DNA of 35,633 nt from Candidatus Thorarchaeota archaeon. Lineage in GTDB: Archaea; Asgardarchaeota; Thorarchaeia; Thorarchaeales; Thorarchaeaceae. This document shows positions 14,621 through 23,549 of the stretch, one piece after another. The translations under genes and the position numbers were made by a program. Within the stretch, counting starts at the first letter, position 1. Each line of letters starts with the position of its first letter. The notes under the pieces are model-generated. The model made no database searches. It worked only from the letters and a program-made list of their open reading frames with translations, and was not told the DNA's origin. Where the stretch lies: NCBI GenBank assembly GCA_016839445.1, contig JAEOUG010000173.1, positions 1-35,633 on the forward strand, read 5' to 3'.

Positions 14621-15532
14621 GTGTCGGCGATAAAGTACTTCATCGACCAGAATCTGAGAAAACTCGCTATAGACGAGTTCTTGGCTACTGAACTCAATTC
14701 TGCGGGATATGGCGGAGTTGAGATTAGAAAGATGCCCATGAAGACGGAGGTCGTAATCCATGCATCGAGACCTGGTGTCGTCATTGGGCGGCGCGGCTCC
14801 AAAATACGCGAGCTGTCCTACATTCTTGAGAACGAGTTCTCAGTAGAGAATGTACAGATTGAAGTGAACGAGATTGAGAATCCGTGGCTCGATGCAGCCG
14901 TCATGGCCTCAAGGCTAGCCAGACAGCTCGAAAGGGGTGTACGTTACAGACGGATGGCATACTGGATCCTGAGAAGAGTGATGAGAGCAGGAGCCGTGGG
15001 CTGCGAAATCATTGTGAAGGGCAAACTCTCTAGCAGAAGAGCACGATATCAGAAGTTCAAACAGGGCAACGTAGCTAAGACTGGCGAGCCTGCGTCGCTT
15101 CTTGTCGACGAGGCCGATGACAGAGCTGTGCTGAAGCCAGGTGTCATTGGTATCAAGGTACGCATAATGCGTCCAGACAGCAAGCTGCCCGGAGTCATCG
15201 AGATAAAGAAGCCAAAGCCACGAAAACAGGAGCAACCAGAGCTCATTGCTGAGCCCTCTGAAGAGACCCCAGAGGAAGCCGAGGCCGTTGAAGAGACTCT
15301 GGAAGGAATCACTGACATAGAAGAGCTTCGCGAGCTGGAGGAACTTGATGGCCTTGAGCTCGTAGAAGAGCCCACTGAGGTTGCAGAAGAAGAACCAGAA
15401 CCTGAGGAAACCGAGAGGAAAGCCGCCGAGAAGACAGCAGAGAAGAAGCAAGAGCCAGATGAGGCGGCTGAAGACAAGATCCTGGAGGATCTTGAGGAGC
15501 TCGACGCGCTTGATGAAGGAGGTGCGGACTAG
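14621..15532 (+). CDS. rps3: Ribosomal protein uS3 with long acidic C-terminal tail
   Basis: A 303-residue protein starting at GTG 14621, directly after the L22 stop. Residues 1-95 contain the type II KH domain (VVIGRRGSKIREL loop); the C-terminal S3 domain follows (MRAGAVGCEIIVKGKLSSRRA). The core ends near residue 195. About 105 more residues form a low-complexity tail dominated by Glu, with Leu, Pro and Lys, which is unusually long for archaeal S3. The tail has no recognisable domain and is predicted to be disordered or helical. Confidence 0.95.
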   Translation: MSAIKYFIDQNLRKLAIDEFLATELNSAGYGGVEIRKMPMKTEVVIHASRPGVVIGRRGSKIRELSYILENEFSVENVQIEVNEIENPWLDAAVMASRLARQLERGVRYRRMAYWILRRVMRAGAVGCEIIVKGKLSSRRARYQKFKQGNVAKTGEPASLLVDEADDRAVLKPGVIGIKVRIMRPDSKLPGVIEIKKPKPRKQEQPELIAEPSEETPEEAEAVEETLEGITDIEELRELEELDGLELVEEPTEVAEEEPEPEETERKAAEKTAEKKQEPDEAAEDKILEDLEELDALDEGGAD

Positions 15533-15745
15533 TTGGCAAGACTAACTGCAAAGGACATTCGACAACTGAACCCCGCCGAGCGGAAGAAGCGATTGGATGA
15601 GCTCTACGATGAGCTATCAAGCATCAGAGTCGAATCCGCAACAGGCGGCGGGACTGAGAATCCCTACAAGATTCGGAACGTCAAGAGAGCTATAGCTCGA
15701 ATCCTCACAATTCAGCGAGAAGAAGAACTGGAGGAAGCGAAATGA
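15533..15745 (+). CDS. rpl29: Ribosomal protein uL29
   Basis: A 70-residue two-helix protein near the tunnel exit. It starts at TTG 15533, immediately after the S3 stop, and contains the family pattern LTAKDIRQLNPAERKKRLDEL and NPYKIRNVKRAIARILT. Its stop overlaps the Rpp29 start (ATGA), indicating translational coupling. Confidence 0.93.
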   Translation: MARLTAKDIRQLNPAERKKRLDELYDELSSIRVESATGGGTENPYKIRNVKRAIARILTIQREEELEEAK

Positions 15746-16026
15746 GCGTACCTCTCCATGACATCGTTGTCCACGAGCTTGTCGGTCTTGAGGCGCACGT
15801 AGTTCAGTCCACAGACCCAGGACACGTGTGCAAGACCGGTGTGATTCGCAGTGAATCGAGAAACATGCTCGGGATTGAGTCCAGTTCGGGATTCGTCATG
15901 ATTCCGAAGGAAGCGTGCATTCTGGAGATCACTCTACCAGACAGGACCAAGGTTCGAGTGGACGGGAATCTGCTCCATGGACGTCCTGAGGATAGGATGA
16001 AGAAGCGCGTTAACAGGAGTTGGTAG
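15742..16026 (+). CDS. rnp1: RNase P protein component 1 (Rpp29/aRpp29)
   Basis: A 94-residue Sm-like beta-barrel protein of archaeal RNase P, which removes tRNA 5' leaders. The pattern [32 protein letters not shown] and [16 protein letters not shown] is the Rpp29 family signature. Its position between L29 and S17 is the conserved archaeal one. The catalytic RNA appears to lie in this same window at about 31250-31610. Confidence 0.93.
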   Translation: MSVPLHDIVVHELVGLEAHVVQSTDPGHVCKTGVIRSESRNMLGIESSSGFVMIPKEACILEITLPDRTKVRVDGNLLHGRPEDRMKKRVNRSW

Positions 16027-16028
16027 GA

Positions 16029-16397
16029 ATGGCTGATAGCAAGAAGAAGGTCAGGAACATCGGCATACCGAATATTGAGCCTCCAGTGAGAGAGTGCGAT
16101 GACGAACTCTGCCCCTTCCACGGAAGTCTTCCGGTAAGGGGACGTGTAATGGAGGGCACAGTGACAAGCACGAGAATGCACAAGACAATCTCGTTCAGGC
16201 AGGACTACCTTAGTCTAGTCAAGAAATACATGAGATTCGAGAGACGGAAGTCCAAGAAGCTCGCTCACTTGCCGCCATGCATGGATGTCAAGGTTGGAGA
16301 CGGTGTGAAGGTGGCAGAGTGTAGACCCATCAGCAAGAACGTCGCCAGCGTAGTCATCGCTGTGACTCCAGCGGAAGAAACACCACAGGAGGATTAA
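16029..16397 (+). CDS. rps17: Ribosomal protein uS17
   Basis: 122 residues from ATG 16029, two bases after the Rpp29 stop; a TTG at 16020 in frame would only overlap Rpp29. OB-fold protein with [19 protein letters not shown] and the archaeal Cys/His-containing N-terminal stretch ([10 protein letters not shown]). The [18 protein letters not shown] segment completes the fold. Length is usual for archaea. Confidence 0.95.
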   Translation: MADSKKKVRNIGIPNIEPPVRECDDELCPFHGSLPVRGRVMEGTVTSTRMHKTISFRQDYLSLVKKYMRFERRKSKKLAHLPPCMDVKVGDGVKVAECRPISKNVASVVIAVTPAEETPQED

Positions 16398-16400
16398 GCT

Positions 16401-16823
16401 TTGTCAAGGAAGGTCGGAAGAGGAATCAGGAAATTCATCCCGAGAATAGCTAGAGGACTGCCGATAGGGGCGAAGATACTCTGTGCAGACAACTCGGGAG
16501 CCAAGGAACTCAGACTGATTACCGTATTTGGATACAAAGGTAGACTCCGAAAGCTTGGCAAGGCGGGAATAGGAGATCTCGTGAACGTTTCTGTTCTCAA
16601 GGGAAAGCAGGAACTCAGGAAGCAGGTCCTTCAGGCAGTGATAGTGAGGCAGAGGAAACCCTACAGAAGGCCGGACGGAACCTGGATGCAGTTCGAGGAC
16701 AATGCTGCAGTGCTCGTGAAGCCAGGTGGAGAACCACAGGGTTCAGAGCTGAGAGGCCCCATGGCAAGGGAGGTTACACTTCGTTGGCCAAGAGTTGCCG
16801 CAATAGCCTCCAAGATAGTCTGA
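16401..16823 (+). CDS. rpl14: Ribosomal protein uL14
   Basis: A 140-residue protein beginning at TTG 16401, chosen because GGAGG lies eight bases upstream (16388-16392). Core motifs: GAKILCADNSGAKELRLI, GDLVNVSVLKGK and AVIVRQRKPYRRPDG. uL14 forms part of the intersubunit and factor-binding surface. Length is normal. Confidence 0.95.
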   Translation: MSRKVGRGIRKFIPRIARGLPIGAKILCADNSGAKELRLITVFGYKGRLRKLGKAGIGDLVNVSVLKGKQELRKQVLQAVIVRQRKPYRRPDGTWMQFEDNAAVLVKPGGEPQGSELRGPMAREVTLRWPRVAAIASKIV

Positions 16824-16834
16824 GGTGAAGAAGA

Positions 16835-17224
16835 ATGACAAAGAAGCCAAGCCCGAAGTCGCCAAGAAAGCAAAGGCGCATGATTCACAAGTCCCCCATA
16901 CACGCGAACAAGCGGTTCCTCAAGTGCCACCTCGACGAGTTCCTCCAGGAGGAATATGGTCTCCGCGCCCTTGTGGTCAAGAAAGGAGATCTTGTGAGAA
17001 TAATGAGAGGCCAGTTCAGAGACACGGAAGGAAAAGTCATCAGAGTTGACCATGCAAAAGCCCGAGTCTTTCTGGACAGCGCCTCAATAACCAAGTCAGA
17101 TGGAAAGGAGGTCAACGTACCCGTCCATCCCTCTAACCTCATGCTTGTGAAACTCGAGCTTGATGATGAGAGGAAGAAACTGATCGAACAGAAAGTCATG
17201 ACCGTTGCGGAGAGTGAAGACTAG
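16835..17224 (+). CDS. rpl24: Ribosomal protein uL24
   Basis: A 129-residue protein with a basic N-terminus followed by a KOW motif (KKGDLVRIMRGQFRDTEGKVIRVD) and VHPSNLMLVKLELDD. It starts at ATG 16835, with GGTGA upstream, and ends directly before the S4e ATG. Confidence 0.94.
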   Translation: MTKKPSPKSPRKQRRMIHKSPIHANKRFLKCHLDEFLQEEYGLRALVVKKGDLVRIMRGQFRDTEGKVIRVDHAKARVFLDSASITKSDGKEVNVPVHPSNLMLVKLELDDERKKLIEQKVMTVAESED

Positions 17225-17977
17225 ATGGCAAGAAGAGGTCAGAAGAAGCATCAGAAGCGTCTCCCGGCGCCACGTGATTGGCCAATACAGAGGAAAGCAG
17301 GGAAGTTCACTACTCGTGTCATCCCAGGTCCTCACCCAAGAGACAGCTCGTTGACTCTTGCGGTTGTGCTGAGAGAAGTCCTGGGGTATGCCGAGAACAT
17401 GCGTGAAGTGAAGGCAATCCTCTCCAGTGGGCAGGTTCGCGTAGACGGTGTCGTGAGAAAGGATGAGCGATTCCCGATTGGTCTCATGGACGTCATAGAG
17501 CTGACAACCTCAGGTGAGCGTTTCAGGCTCATTCCAAAGGTCCGCGGCGGTTTCCACTTCGTGCCAATCGATGACTCGGAAGCAAGCTTCAAGCTCTGCC
17601 GCATTGAGGTGAAGAACATGATCAAGGGCGGCAAAGTGCAACTGGGCCTTCATGATGGTCGGACTCTGCTTCTCCCCGAAGGGGAGAAGGCCTCTGACTA
17701 CGAGACTCTGAGCACTCTGAAAGTCACACTCCCTGAACAGAAGCTTGTCAAGACCTTCCCGCTTGAGAAGGGAGCCTATGCCATTGTTTCACAGGGCAAG
17801 AACGTAGGGATTGAGGGGAAAATCCTCGGTATTGACAGGCGGATAGGAACCCACGCAAGCACAGTGACGATCGAAGACCCAGAGGGCACGAGATTCCAGA
17901 CTGCGCTTGAGTACATCTTTGTGGTTGGAAAGAGCAAGCCCGAAGTCAGCCTTGCACCCGCAGGAGGTAGTCATTGA
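17225..17977 (+). CDS. rps4e: Ribosomal protein eS4
   Basis: A 250-residue archaeal/eukaryotic small-subunit protein. The basic N-terminus (HQKRLPAPRDWPI) is followed by an S4-type RNA-binding domain (EVKAILSSGQVRVDGVVRKDERFPIGLMD), the central S4e domain and a C-terminal KOW-like segment (GKNVGIEGKILGIDRRIG). The last base of its stop is the first base of the L5 ATG. Confidence 0.95.
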   Translation: MARRGQKKHQKRLPAPRDWPIQRKAGKFTTRVIPGPHPRDSSLTLAVVLREVLGYAENMREVKAILSSGQVRVDGVVRKDERFPIGLMDVIELTTSGERFRLIPKVRGGFHFVPIDDSEASFKLCRIEVKNMIKGGKVQLGLHDGRTLLLPEGEKASDYETLSTLKVTLPEQKLVKTFPLEKGAYAIVSQGKNVGIEGKILGIDRRIGTHASTVTIEDPEGTRFQTALEYIFVVGKSKPEVSLAPAGGSH

Positions 17978-18558
17978 TGAGCAGTCCCGTTGAGAATGAG
18001 CAGGTCTACTTGACCAACTGGGAAGCCTATCCTATGCGCAAGCCATACATTTCCAAGGTAGTGGTGGACATCTGCACTGGAGGCGGAGAGGCTCTGAGCC
18101 GGGCATCGACAATCCTGGAGAGCCTAACAGGGCAGTCACCTGCGCAGTCCAAGGCCAGACAGACGGTCCGTGACTTCGGAATCAGACGGAAGGAGCCCAT
18201 CGCAGTACGAGTGACATTGCGCCATGACAAGGCGGAGGACTTCCTGAGGAGGGCCCTAAAGGCCAAGGAGGATGTCCTTCTCATCAAGAACTGGGATGAT
18301 GACGGCAACTTCGCATTTGGCATATCTGAACACATCGACATTCCTGATGTGAAGTATGACCCACAACTCGGAATTCAGGGAATGAACATCACGGTCTGTA
18401 TAGAGCGTCCAGGGTACCGAGTTAAGAGAAGAAGGACTGGCAAGGCCAAAGTCCCATACAGGCACAGAATGACACCTGATGAGAGCATGGTCTTTGTGAA
18501 GAACAAATTCAATGTTGAGATCCTCGAGAAGGAGCGTGAACGGACATACCTGTTCTGA
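17977..18558 (+). CDS. rpl5: Ribosomal protein uL5
   Basis: 193 residues from ATG 17977, supported by AGGAGGT at 17962-17968. uL5 binds 5S rRNA and contacts the P-site tRNA. Signature regions: [43 protein letters not shown] and [15 protein letters not shown]. Length is normal for archaea. Confidence 0.95.
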   Translation: MSSPVENEQVYLTNWEAYPMRKPYISKVVVDICTGGGEALSRASTILESLTGQSPAQSKARQTVRDFGIRRKEPIAVRVTLRHDKAEDFLRRALKAKEDVLLIKNWDDDGNFAFGISEHIDIPDVKYDPQLGIQGMNITVCIERPGYRVKRRRTGKAKVPYRHRMTPDESMVFVKNKFNVEILEKERERTYLF

Positions 18559-18568
18559 GGTGAGAATC

Positions 18569-18739
18569 ATGAGCGCCAAGAAAGAACGTACACGACAACG
18601 AAAGAAGAAGGGCAAGGGAAGCAGAACATGTGTCCGATGCGGCACACACCAGGCCATCATCCGCAAGTATGGTCTGAACATGTGCAGACGCTGTTTCAGA
18701 GAAACAGCGGAGACTCTGGGATTCCGCAAGTATAGCTAG
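18569..18739 (+). CDS. rps14: Ribosomal protein uS14 (zinc form)
   Basis: A 56-residue zinc-binding protein starting at ATG 18569 with GAGGTGAG upstream; the open frame extends further into L5 but without homology. The zinc knuckles CVRC and CRRC are intact ([22 protein letters not shown]), as is the [12 protein letters not shown] end. Short Zn-containing uS14 is the archaeal norm. Confidence 0.94.
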   Translation: MSAKKERTRQRKKKGKGSRTCVRCGTHQAIIRKYGLNMCRRCFRETAETLGFRKYS

Positions 18740-18755
18740 GGAGGTTCAGAATAGA

Positions 18756-19148
18756 ATGACGCTACTAGATCCATTGGCCGACGCAATGTCTACCATCTAC
18801 AATAGTGAGATTGTAGGCAAGCCCGAAGTGGTCATTGCCCCAGCATCCAAGCTATTGGAGAAGGTACTACAAGTGATGCAGTCAAAGGGGTACATAGGAG
18901 AGTTCGAGCGGATTGACGACGGAAAATCTGGACGGTTCCGCATCCAGCTGATGGGTAGAACCAACAAATGCGGTGTTATCAAGCCCCGCTATCCTGTTCG
19001 TAGAGACGGCTTCGAAACCTTCGAGAAGCGATTCCTACCAGCATACAACTATGGAATCCTGATTGTAACCACACCCCAGGGTGTCATGACGCACCAAGAT
19101 GCGAAGACTCGCGGAATTGGCGGAAGGCTGCTCGCCTTTGTGTATTGA
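18756..19148 (+). CDS. rps8: Ribosomal protein uS8
   Basis: A 130-residue protein binding the central domain of 16S rRNA. It begins [18 protein letters not shown] and ends with [20 protein letters not shown] and [12 protein letters not shown], the typical archaeal pattern. GGAGG precedes the ATG at 18756. Confidence 0.95.
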   Translation: MTLLDPLADAMSTIYNSEIVGKPEVVIAPASKLLEKVLQVMQSKGYIGEFERIDDGKSGRFRIQLMGRTNKCGVIKPRYPVRRDGFETFEKRFLPAYNYGILIVTTPQGVMTHQDAKTRGIGGRLLAFVY

Positions 19149-19163
19149 TAGGAGTGCTGACAG

Positions 19164-19727
19164 ATGACAGAGAGACCAGTATACGAAAAGGAAATCGAGA
19201 TACCCAGTGAGTGTCAGGTTTCTGTTGAAGGTGACAAGGTCACAGTCAGCGGCCCAAAGGGCACCCTTGAGAGGTCATTCCCTGAGCCACAGACAGAGAT
19301 CAAAGTTGAAGGGGAGCTGTTCAAGGCCAGCACTCACATCAACAGGAAGAAGTCTCGTGCGCTCGTGGGTACTGCAGTCGCGCATGTGCGGAACATGATG
19401 GTTGGGGTGCAGTACGGATACGAGTACGAGATGAAGATTGTGTACTCTCACTTCCCCATAACTGTCGATATTCAGGGAAAGACCTTGATCATCAAGAACT
19501 TCATTGGTGAGAGAGGCGTAAGGAAGGCCAAGCTCATTGGTGACATTGACATCAGAACTACTGAAGATGAGATATTCATCAGTGGCATCGACATTGAACA
19601 TGTGTCACAGAGCGCGGCAAACATCCAGCAAGCCTGCAAGATTCGCGACAAGGACCGAAGAGTCTTCCTTGACGGAATCTACGTGATTAGGACGAAGAAA
19701 GGTGAGACCGTGAAGTCGGTCGTATAG
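19164..19727 (+). CDS. rpl6: Ribosomal protein uL6
   Basis: A 187-residue protein with two L6 repeats. It contains VSVEGDKVTVSGPKGTLERS and the second repeat FPITVDIQGKTLIIKNFIGERGVRKA, near the sarcin-ricin loop side of the factor-binding site. Normal archaeal length. Its stop is followed at once by the AGGAGG element of the L32e gene. Confidence 0.95.
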   Translation: MTERPVYEKEIEIPSECQVSVEGDKVTVSGPKGTLERSFPEPQTEIKVEGELFKASTHINRKKSRALVGTAVAHVRNMMVGVQYGYEYEMKIVYSHFPITVDIQGKTLIIKNFIGERGVRKAKLIGDIDIRTTEDEIFISGIDIEHVSQSAANIQQACKIRDKDRRVFLDGIYVIRTKKGETVKSVV

Positions 19728-19735
19728 GAGGCCAC

Positions 19736-20620
19736 ATGATGTCGAAGAAACCGAAACTAGCAGACATATCCGGCATTGGAGAGGCAATGGAAGAGAAGCT
19801 CAGAGAAGCTGGGGTCAAGACTGTAGCCAGCCTCGCGAAGGCAGATCCTAAGAAGCTCTCCGAGAAGGTGGAGGGCCTTGGCGTGAAGGGCGCAACCGAC
19901 TTCGTAACGCAAGCTCAGAAGCTTGTCGGCACTCCTGAAAAGGCCGAGCAGAAGCCCAAGAAGGCGAAAGCAGAGCCGAAGGCTGAAGAGAAGAAGCCAA
20001 AGAAGGGAGACAAGAAACCCATCAAGGCAGAAGAGAAGAAGCCGAAGAAGGGAGAAGCGAAGCCCAAGAAGAAAGCTGAGCCAGAGAAACCGAAGGCCAA
20101 GAAGACAACCACGGCCAAGGCAAAGGCTGAGAAGCCGAAAGCCAAGGCGAAGAAAGCGAAGAAGCCAGAGGTTCCAGCCAGGGTGAAGGCCACTGACATG
20201 AGGCTTCTGAGGATATCTCAGCAGAAGAAGAAGAGAATGCCGAGATTTCGCCATGAACAGGCCCATCGCTGGAAGCGCATAAGCAACTCATGGCGAAAGG
20301 TCAGAGGCATTGACAGCGCGACACGCGAGAAGAGGAAGGGCCGGATTGCCATGGTGTCCCCAGGCTATAGGACTCCCCGAGCAGTACGTGACCTCCATCC
20401 ATCTCTCTACAGAGAAGTTCATGTCTACCGACCTGCGGACCTTGAGGGGCTTGACCCGGAGATGCACGCAGTGAGGATTGGCGGGACTGTCGGTGGCAGG
20501 AAGCGCCAAGAGATTCTGGCAGCTGCTGATGAGAAGAGAATCGTAGTTCTCAACCCAAGTGTTCCTGAAGAGATAGCAGAAGAGGATCTCTTCACTGACC
20601 TAGACTTGGAGGTGGACTAA
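19736..20620 (+). CDS. rpl32e: Ribosomal protein eL32 with N-terminal helix-hairpin-helix and Lys-rich linker
   Basis: A 294-residue protein, more than twice the eL32 core. Residues 5-60 form a helix-hairpin-helix domain (ADISGIGEAMEEKLREAGVKTVASL, VEGLGVKGATDF). Residues about 66-145 are a Lys/Pro/Ala/Glu linker resembling histone H1 tails. The eL32 core (RLLRISQQKKKRMPRF onward) fills about 150-294. The start is ATG 19736 or 19739; AGGAGG at 19726-19731 fits 19739 slightly better. Helix-hairpin-helix extensions of eL32 occur in other archaea, for instance haloarchaea; the linker here is long. Confidence 0.93.
   Translation: MMSKKPKLADISGIGEAMEEKLREAGVKTVASLAKADPKKLSEKVEGLGVKGATDFVTQAQKLVGTPEKAEQKPKKAKAEPKAEEKKPKKGDKKPIKAEEKKPKKGEAKPKKKAEPEKPKAKKTTTAKAKAEKPKAKAKKAKKPEVPARVKATDMRLLRISQQKKKRMPRFRHEQAHRWKRISNSWRKVRGIDSATREKRKGRIAMVSPGYRTPRAVRDLHPSLYREVHVYRPADLEGLDPEMHAVRIGGTVGGRKRQEILAAADEKRIVVLNPSVPEEIAEEDLFTDLDLEVD
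19985..20055 (+). repeat. Short tandem direct repeat encoding the eL32 linker
   Basis: A 26-base unit at 19985-20010 recurs at 20030-20055 with one difference (a to g), a 45-base, 15-codon period. It encodes EEKKPKKG twice. The reading frame is kept, so slippage here would change linker length without breaking the protein. Confidence 0.7.
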
Positions 20621-20622
20621 GA

Positions 20623-21075
20623 GTGAAGCTAACCACACAGAAGAGGCTGGCTGCAGATGTCATGAAGGTCGGGATGTCCCGCGTCTGGATTGACCCACAC
20701 TTCGAAGACGAAGTGAGTCTGGCAATCACCAGAGATGACATCAGAAGACTCGTCGATGAAGGTGCCATCCAGAAGAAGCGGGTCCAGGGTGTGAGCCGGG
20801 GACGCGCAAGACACAACCTCCGCCAGAAGAGGAAGGGTCAGAGAGCAGGACCTGGAAAGAAGAAAGGAAAAGCGACCTCCACACTGGGCAGCAAGGAGCG
20901 CTGGATGATGAAGATCAGGCCTATGCGTAAGGAACTGGCTAAGCTCAGGAATGAGGGACGGATTACTCCAAGAGTGTACAGGGAGCTCTACCTCAAGGCG
21001 AAAGGCAATGCCTTCAGGAATACAGCCCACCTCAAGACCTACATAAGTGAGCGCAAGCTGGAGGTGTCCAAGTAA
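20623..21075 (+). CDS. rpl19e: Ribosomal protein eL19
   Basis: A 150-residue helical protein starting at GTG 20623, two bases after the eL32 stop. Signature: MKLTTQKRLAADVMKVG, RVQGVSRGRARHNLRQKRKG and the long C-terminal helix (RPMRKELAKLRNEGRITPR). Its stop TAA shares a base with the L18 ATG. Confidence 0.95.
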   Translation: MKLTTQKRLAADVMKVGMSRVWIDPHFEDEVSLAITRDDIRRLVDEGAIQKKRVQGVSRGRARHNLRQKRKGQRAGPGKKKGKATSTLGSKERWMMKIRPMRKELAKLRNEGRITPRVYRELYLKAKGNAFRNTAHLKTYISERKLEVSK

Positions 21076-21824
21076 TGGCACAGGGACCCACATACAGAGT
21101 CAAGTTCCGGCGCAGAAGAGAAGGTAAGACCAACTACTACAGGCGAAGAAGGCTGCTTCAGTCGAGGCAGATCAGACTCGCGGTAAGGAAGACAAACAAG
21201 AACATGATTGTTCAGTTCGTTGACGCGCGTGTCGTTGGAGACGCCACAGAGGCCTCAGCGATCTCGACAGAACTGGCCAAGCATGGATGGACTGCAGGGA
21301 CGGGAAACCTTCCGGCTGCTTACTTGACAGGCCTTCTAGCAGGCCTTCGTGCAAAAGCTAGAGGCATTGATGAAGCCATCCTTGATATTGGGCTCAACAC
21401 GCCAGTTAAGGGTTCAAGGGTCTACGCGGCACTGAAGGGTGTACTCGATGCTGGAGTAGTTGTTCCGCATAAGGAAGATGTACTCCCAGATGAATCAAGA
21501 ATCAATGGAGAGCACATTGTTGCTGCCTTCGAGCACTTCAGCGGCGAGAAGGACACAGCCATGTTCAGCAATATTGGAAAGAAGAAGACCACAGTAACCG
21601 GAGTTCCCAAACAGGTGAAGACCGTTAAGAGTGCCCTTCTAGGAATTCCTGCAGCTGAACTCAAGGCTAAGAAGAAGACCAAGAAGAAGCCAAAGCCCGC
21701 GGCGAAGCCGACGAAGGCCAAGAAGGAGAAGCCGGCAGAAAAACCGCCTCGTGCGAAGCCGAGAAAGCCGAAGCCGAAGAAACTTGTTTCGCGAGGAAGA
21801 GGCAAGAAAGGGAAGAAAAAGTAG
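21075..21824 (+). CDS. rpl18: Ribosomal protein uL18 with basic C-terminal tail
   Basis: A 249-residue 5S rRNA-binding protein. The core (PTYRVKFRRRREGKTNYYRR, LPAAYLTGLLAG, LDIGLNTPVKGSRVYAALKG) ends near residue 192. A further ~55 residues are almost only Lys, Pro, Ala and Arg. The tail extends beyond the usual archaeal C-terminus. Start and stop overlap eL19 and nearly reach S5, in line with tight operon packing. Confidence 0.94.
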   Translation: MAQGPTYRVKFRRRREGKTNYYRRRRLLQSRQIRLAVRKTNKNMIVQFVDARVVGDATEASAISTELAKHGWTAGTGNLPAAYLTGLLAGLRAKARGIDEAILDIGLNTPVKGSRVYAALKGVLDAGVVVPHKEDVLPDESRINGEHIVAAFEHFSGEKDTAMFSNIGKKKTTVTGVPKQVKTVKSALLGIPAAELKAKKKTKKKPKPAAKPTKAKKEKPAEKPPRAKPRKPKPKKLVSRGRGKKGKKK

Positions 21825-21837
21825 GGGATGATGAATC

Positions 21838-22512
21838 GTGAGTAAACAGAGAAGAAGGCGACAACCTCGACCGGAACATAATCCCTTGGATGATTGGGTA
21901 CCCAAGACCAAGCTTGGCAGGTTGGTCAAAGAGGGCCACATCAACAGCATTGAGGAGATATTCGCTAACAACTACCGGATAAGAGAACCAGAGATTGTTG
22001 ACGCGCTATTCCCAGACCTCAGGCAAGAGGTAGTCGATGTGTCAATGGTCCAGCGACAGTCGGACAGCGGACAGCAGAAGAGCTTCCGTCTGACCGTCGT
22101 CGTAGGAAACGGCGAAGGCGTTCTTGGGATTGGTGTGGGCAAGGCACCTGAATTCGTTCCTGCTATTCGGGCGGCTGAGGCGAGAGCGAAGTTGAACATC
22201 ACAGTATTCCGGCGTGGATGCGGTTCTTGGGAATGCCGATGTGATGATCAGCATAGCATTCCCTTCCAAGTAAACGGATCCGCTGGATCTGTCAAAGTGA
22301 CCCTGAAGCCAGCTCCGAAGGGCACTGGTCTTGTGACAGCAGATGTTGGCAAGATTGTCCTCAGAATCGCTGGTCTGAATGATGTGTGGTCCATCACTAA
22401 GGGCCGCTCTAGGGTGTCTTCAAACTTCGCAAAGGCCTTTGTCGACGCTCTCTCCCAGACATACAGAATGCTACCACCACAGGAGTGGATCACATCAGGA
22501 GTGACTGAGTGA
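21838..22512 (+). CDS. rps5: Ribosomal protein uS5
   Basis: A 224-residue protein from GTG 21838. The N-terminal double-stranded RNA-binding-like domain ([21 protein letters not shown]) and C-terminal S5 domain ([21 protein letters not shown], then [15 protein letters not shown]) are complete. It helps maintain decoding fidelity at the mRNA entry site. Its stop overlaps the L30 ATG by one base. Confidence 0.95.
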   Translation: MSKQRRRRQPRPEHNPLDDWVPKTKLGRLVKEGHINSIEEIFANNYRIREPEIVDALFPDLRQEVVDVSMVQRQSDSGQQKSFRLTVVVGNGEGVLGIGVGKAPEFVPAIRAAEARAKLNITVFRRGCGSWECRCDDQHSIPFQVNGSAGSVKVTLKPAPKGTGLVTADVGKIVLRIAGLNDVWSITKGRSRVSSNFAKAFVDALSQTYRMLPPQEWITSGVTE

Positions 22513-22994
22513 TGAGCCAAGAAGAGAAGGTTATGCTTGTCATCCGCGTCAGGGGCCGCGTGAAGGTAAGACCCCAGATAGAGGACACACTTGAGAAGCT
22601 GCGTCTTGGCAGACTTCACCAGGCCAGGATTCTGAAGGTGACTCCAAGTCTCAACGGCATGATCGACAAGGTGAAGGACTATGTCACCTGGGGTGAGGTG
22701 TCACCGGAAGTCGTGGAAACGATTCTCGCCAAGAGAGGACGTATTCCTGGTAATCATAGACTGACGGACGCACACGTGAAGAAGAACTCCAAGGCAAGTA
22801 GCATCAAGACTCTTGCGAAAGCCATTGCATCAGGTGATGCCAGTGTCACTGATGTGGATGGCCTGAAACCTGTGTTCAGACTCAGCCCACCAAGCGGCGG
22901 TTACAGAGGAAAGAAGACTCTACCCGTAGGGATGGGGGGAATAACAGGCTACAGAGGAGAAGATATCAACACTCTGGCAATGAAGATGATATGA
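22512..22994 (+). CDS. rpl30: Ribosomal protein uL30
   Basis: 160 residues from ATG 22512 (the GTG at 22509 is less likely). It has the L30 fold at the N-terminus (VMLVIRVRGRVKVRPQIEDTLEKLRLGRLHQA) and the archaeal C-terminal extension with FRLSPPSGGYRGKKTLP and GGITGYRG. Length is usual for archaea. An Hsp20 gene rather than L15 follows. Confidence 0.94.
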   Translation: MSQEEKVMLVIRVRGRVKVRPQIEDTLEKLRLGRLHQARILKVTPSLNGMIDKVKDYVTWGEVSPEVVETILAKRGRIPGNHRLTDAHVKKNSKASSIKTLAKAIASGDASVTDVDGLKPVFRLSPPSGGYRGKKTLPVGMGGITGYRGEDINTLAMKMI

Positions 22995-23003
22995 GGTGCA
23001 GAG

Positions 23004-23537
23004 ATGACCTGGGATGATGACCGCGACGAGGCAAGGAGAAACATCCGACGCTGGTTCGGTGACTTCCTGCCCGAGGAGATGTTTCGGCAAATCGAAGAGA
23101 TGATGGACCGCATGATGAGAGATATCCAGGACGGCTCACTCATCAACCCAGAGGATTTCGAGGAGATGGCAAGAGACCTCGAAGGCACTAGCCCATTCGT
23201 CTTCGGCTTCTCGATGAACGCAGGTCCTGATGGACGGCCGGTCATCAAACGATTCGGAAACCCTGCTTCTGAACCAAGCGGCGAGAGAGCGTCAAGTCTA
23301 GAGCCTCTCGTTGATGTGGTGGAAGAAGACGGAGAGATCGTGGTGGTGGCAGAGGTCCCTGGTGTGGAGAAGGATGAAATCAGAGTCAAGGTGAAAGGAA
23401 CAACACTGACAATCCACGCCGACAATCCAGCGAGACCCTATCACAAGGAAGTGGAGCTACCAGCAAAGGTTTCCAAAGAAGATGCCAAGTCAGCAATCAG
23501 AAACGGAGTACTAGAGGTGCGCCTGAAGAAGGCTTGA
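23004..23537 (+). CDS. Small heat shock protein, Hsp20/alpha-crystallin family
   Basis: A 177-residue protein between L30 and L15. The N-terminal arm has a methionine-rich helix (EEMFRQIEEMMDRMMRDI). The alpha-crystallin domain begins at about 97 (PLVDVVEEDGEIVVVAEVPGV) and ends with RNGVLEVRLKKA. The protein stops right after the last strand, so the C-terminal IXI tail used for higher oligomers is missing. It has GAGGTG before ATG 23004 and spacings of 9 and 12 bp to its neighbours, so it is expressed as part of the ribosomal operon. Confidence 0.93.
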   Translation: MTWDDDRDEARRNIRRWFGDFLPEEMFRQIEEMMDRMMRDIQDGSLINPEDFEEMARDLEGTSPFVFGFSMNAGPDGRPVIKRFGNPASEPSGERASSLEPLVDVVEEDGEIVVVAEVPGVEKDEIRVKVKGTTLTIHADNPARPYHKEVELPAKVSKEDAKSAIRNGVLEVRLKKA

Positions 23538-23549
23538 GGTGACCTGGAC

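Noticed and set aside
14915..15477. Antisense ORFs opposite S3, rich in Leu or Ser
   Set aside because: Mirror of the Glu-rich S3 tail; no start signals or family patterns.
19757..20291. Antisense ORFs opposite the L32e linker rich in Leu, Phe and Ser
   Set aside because: Low-complexity mirror of the Lys-rich linker codons (aag/gaa read as ctt/ttc), not membrane proteins.
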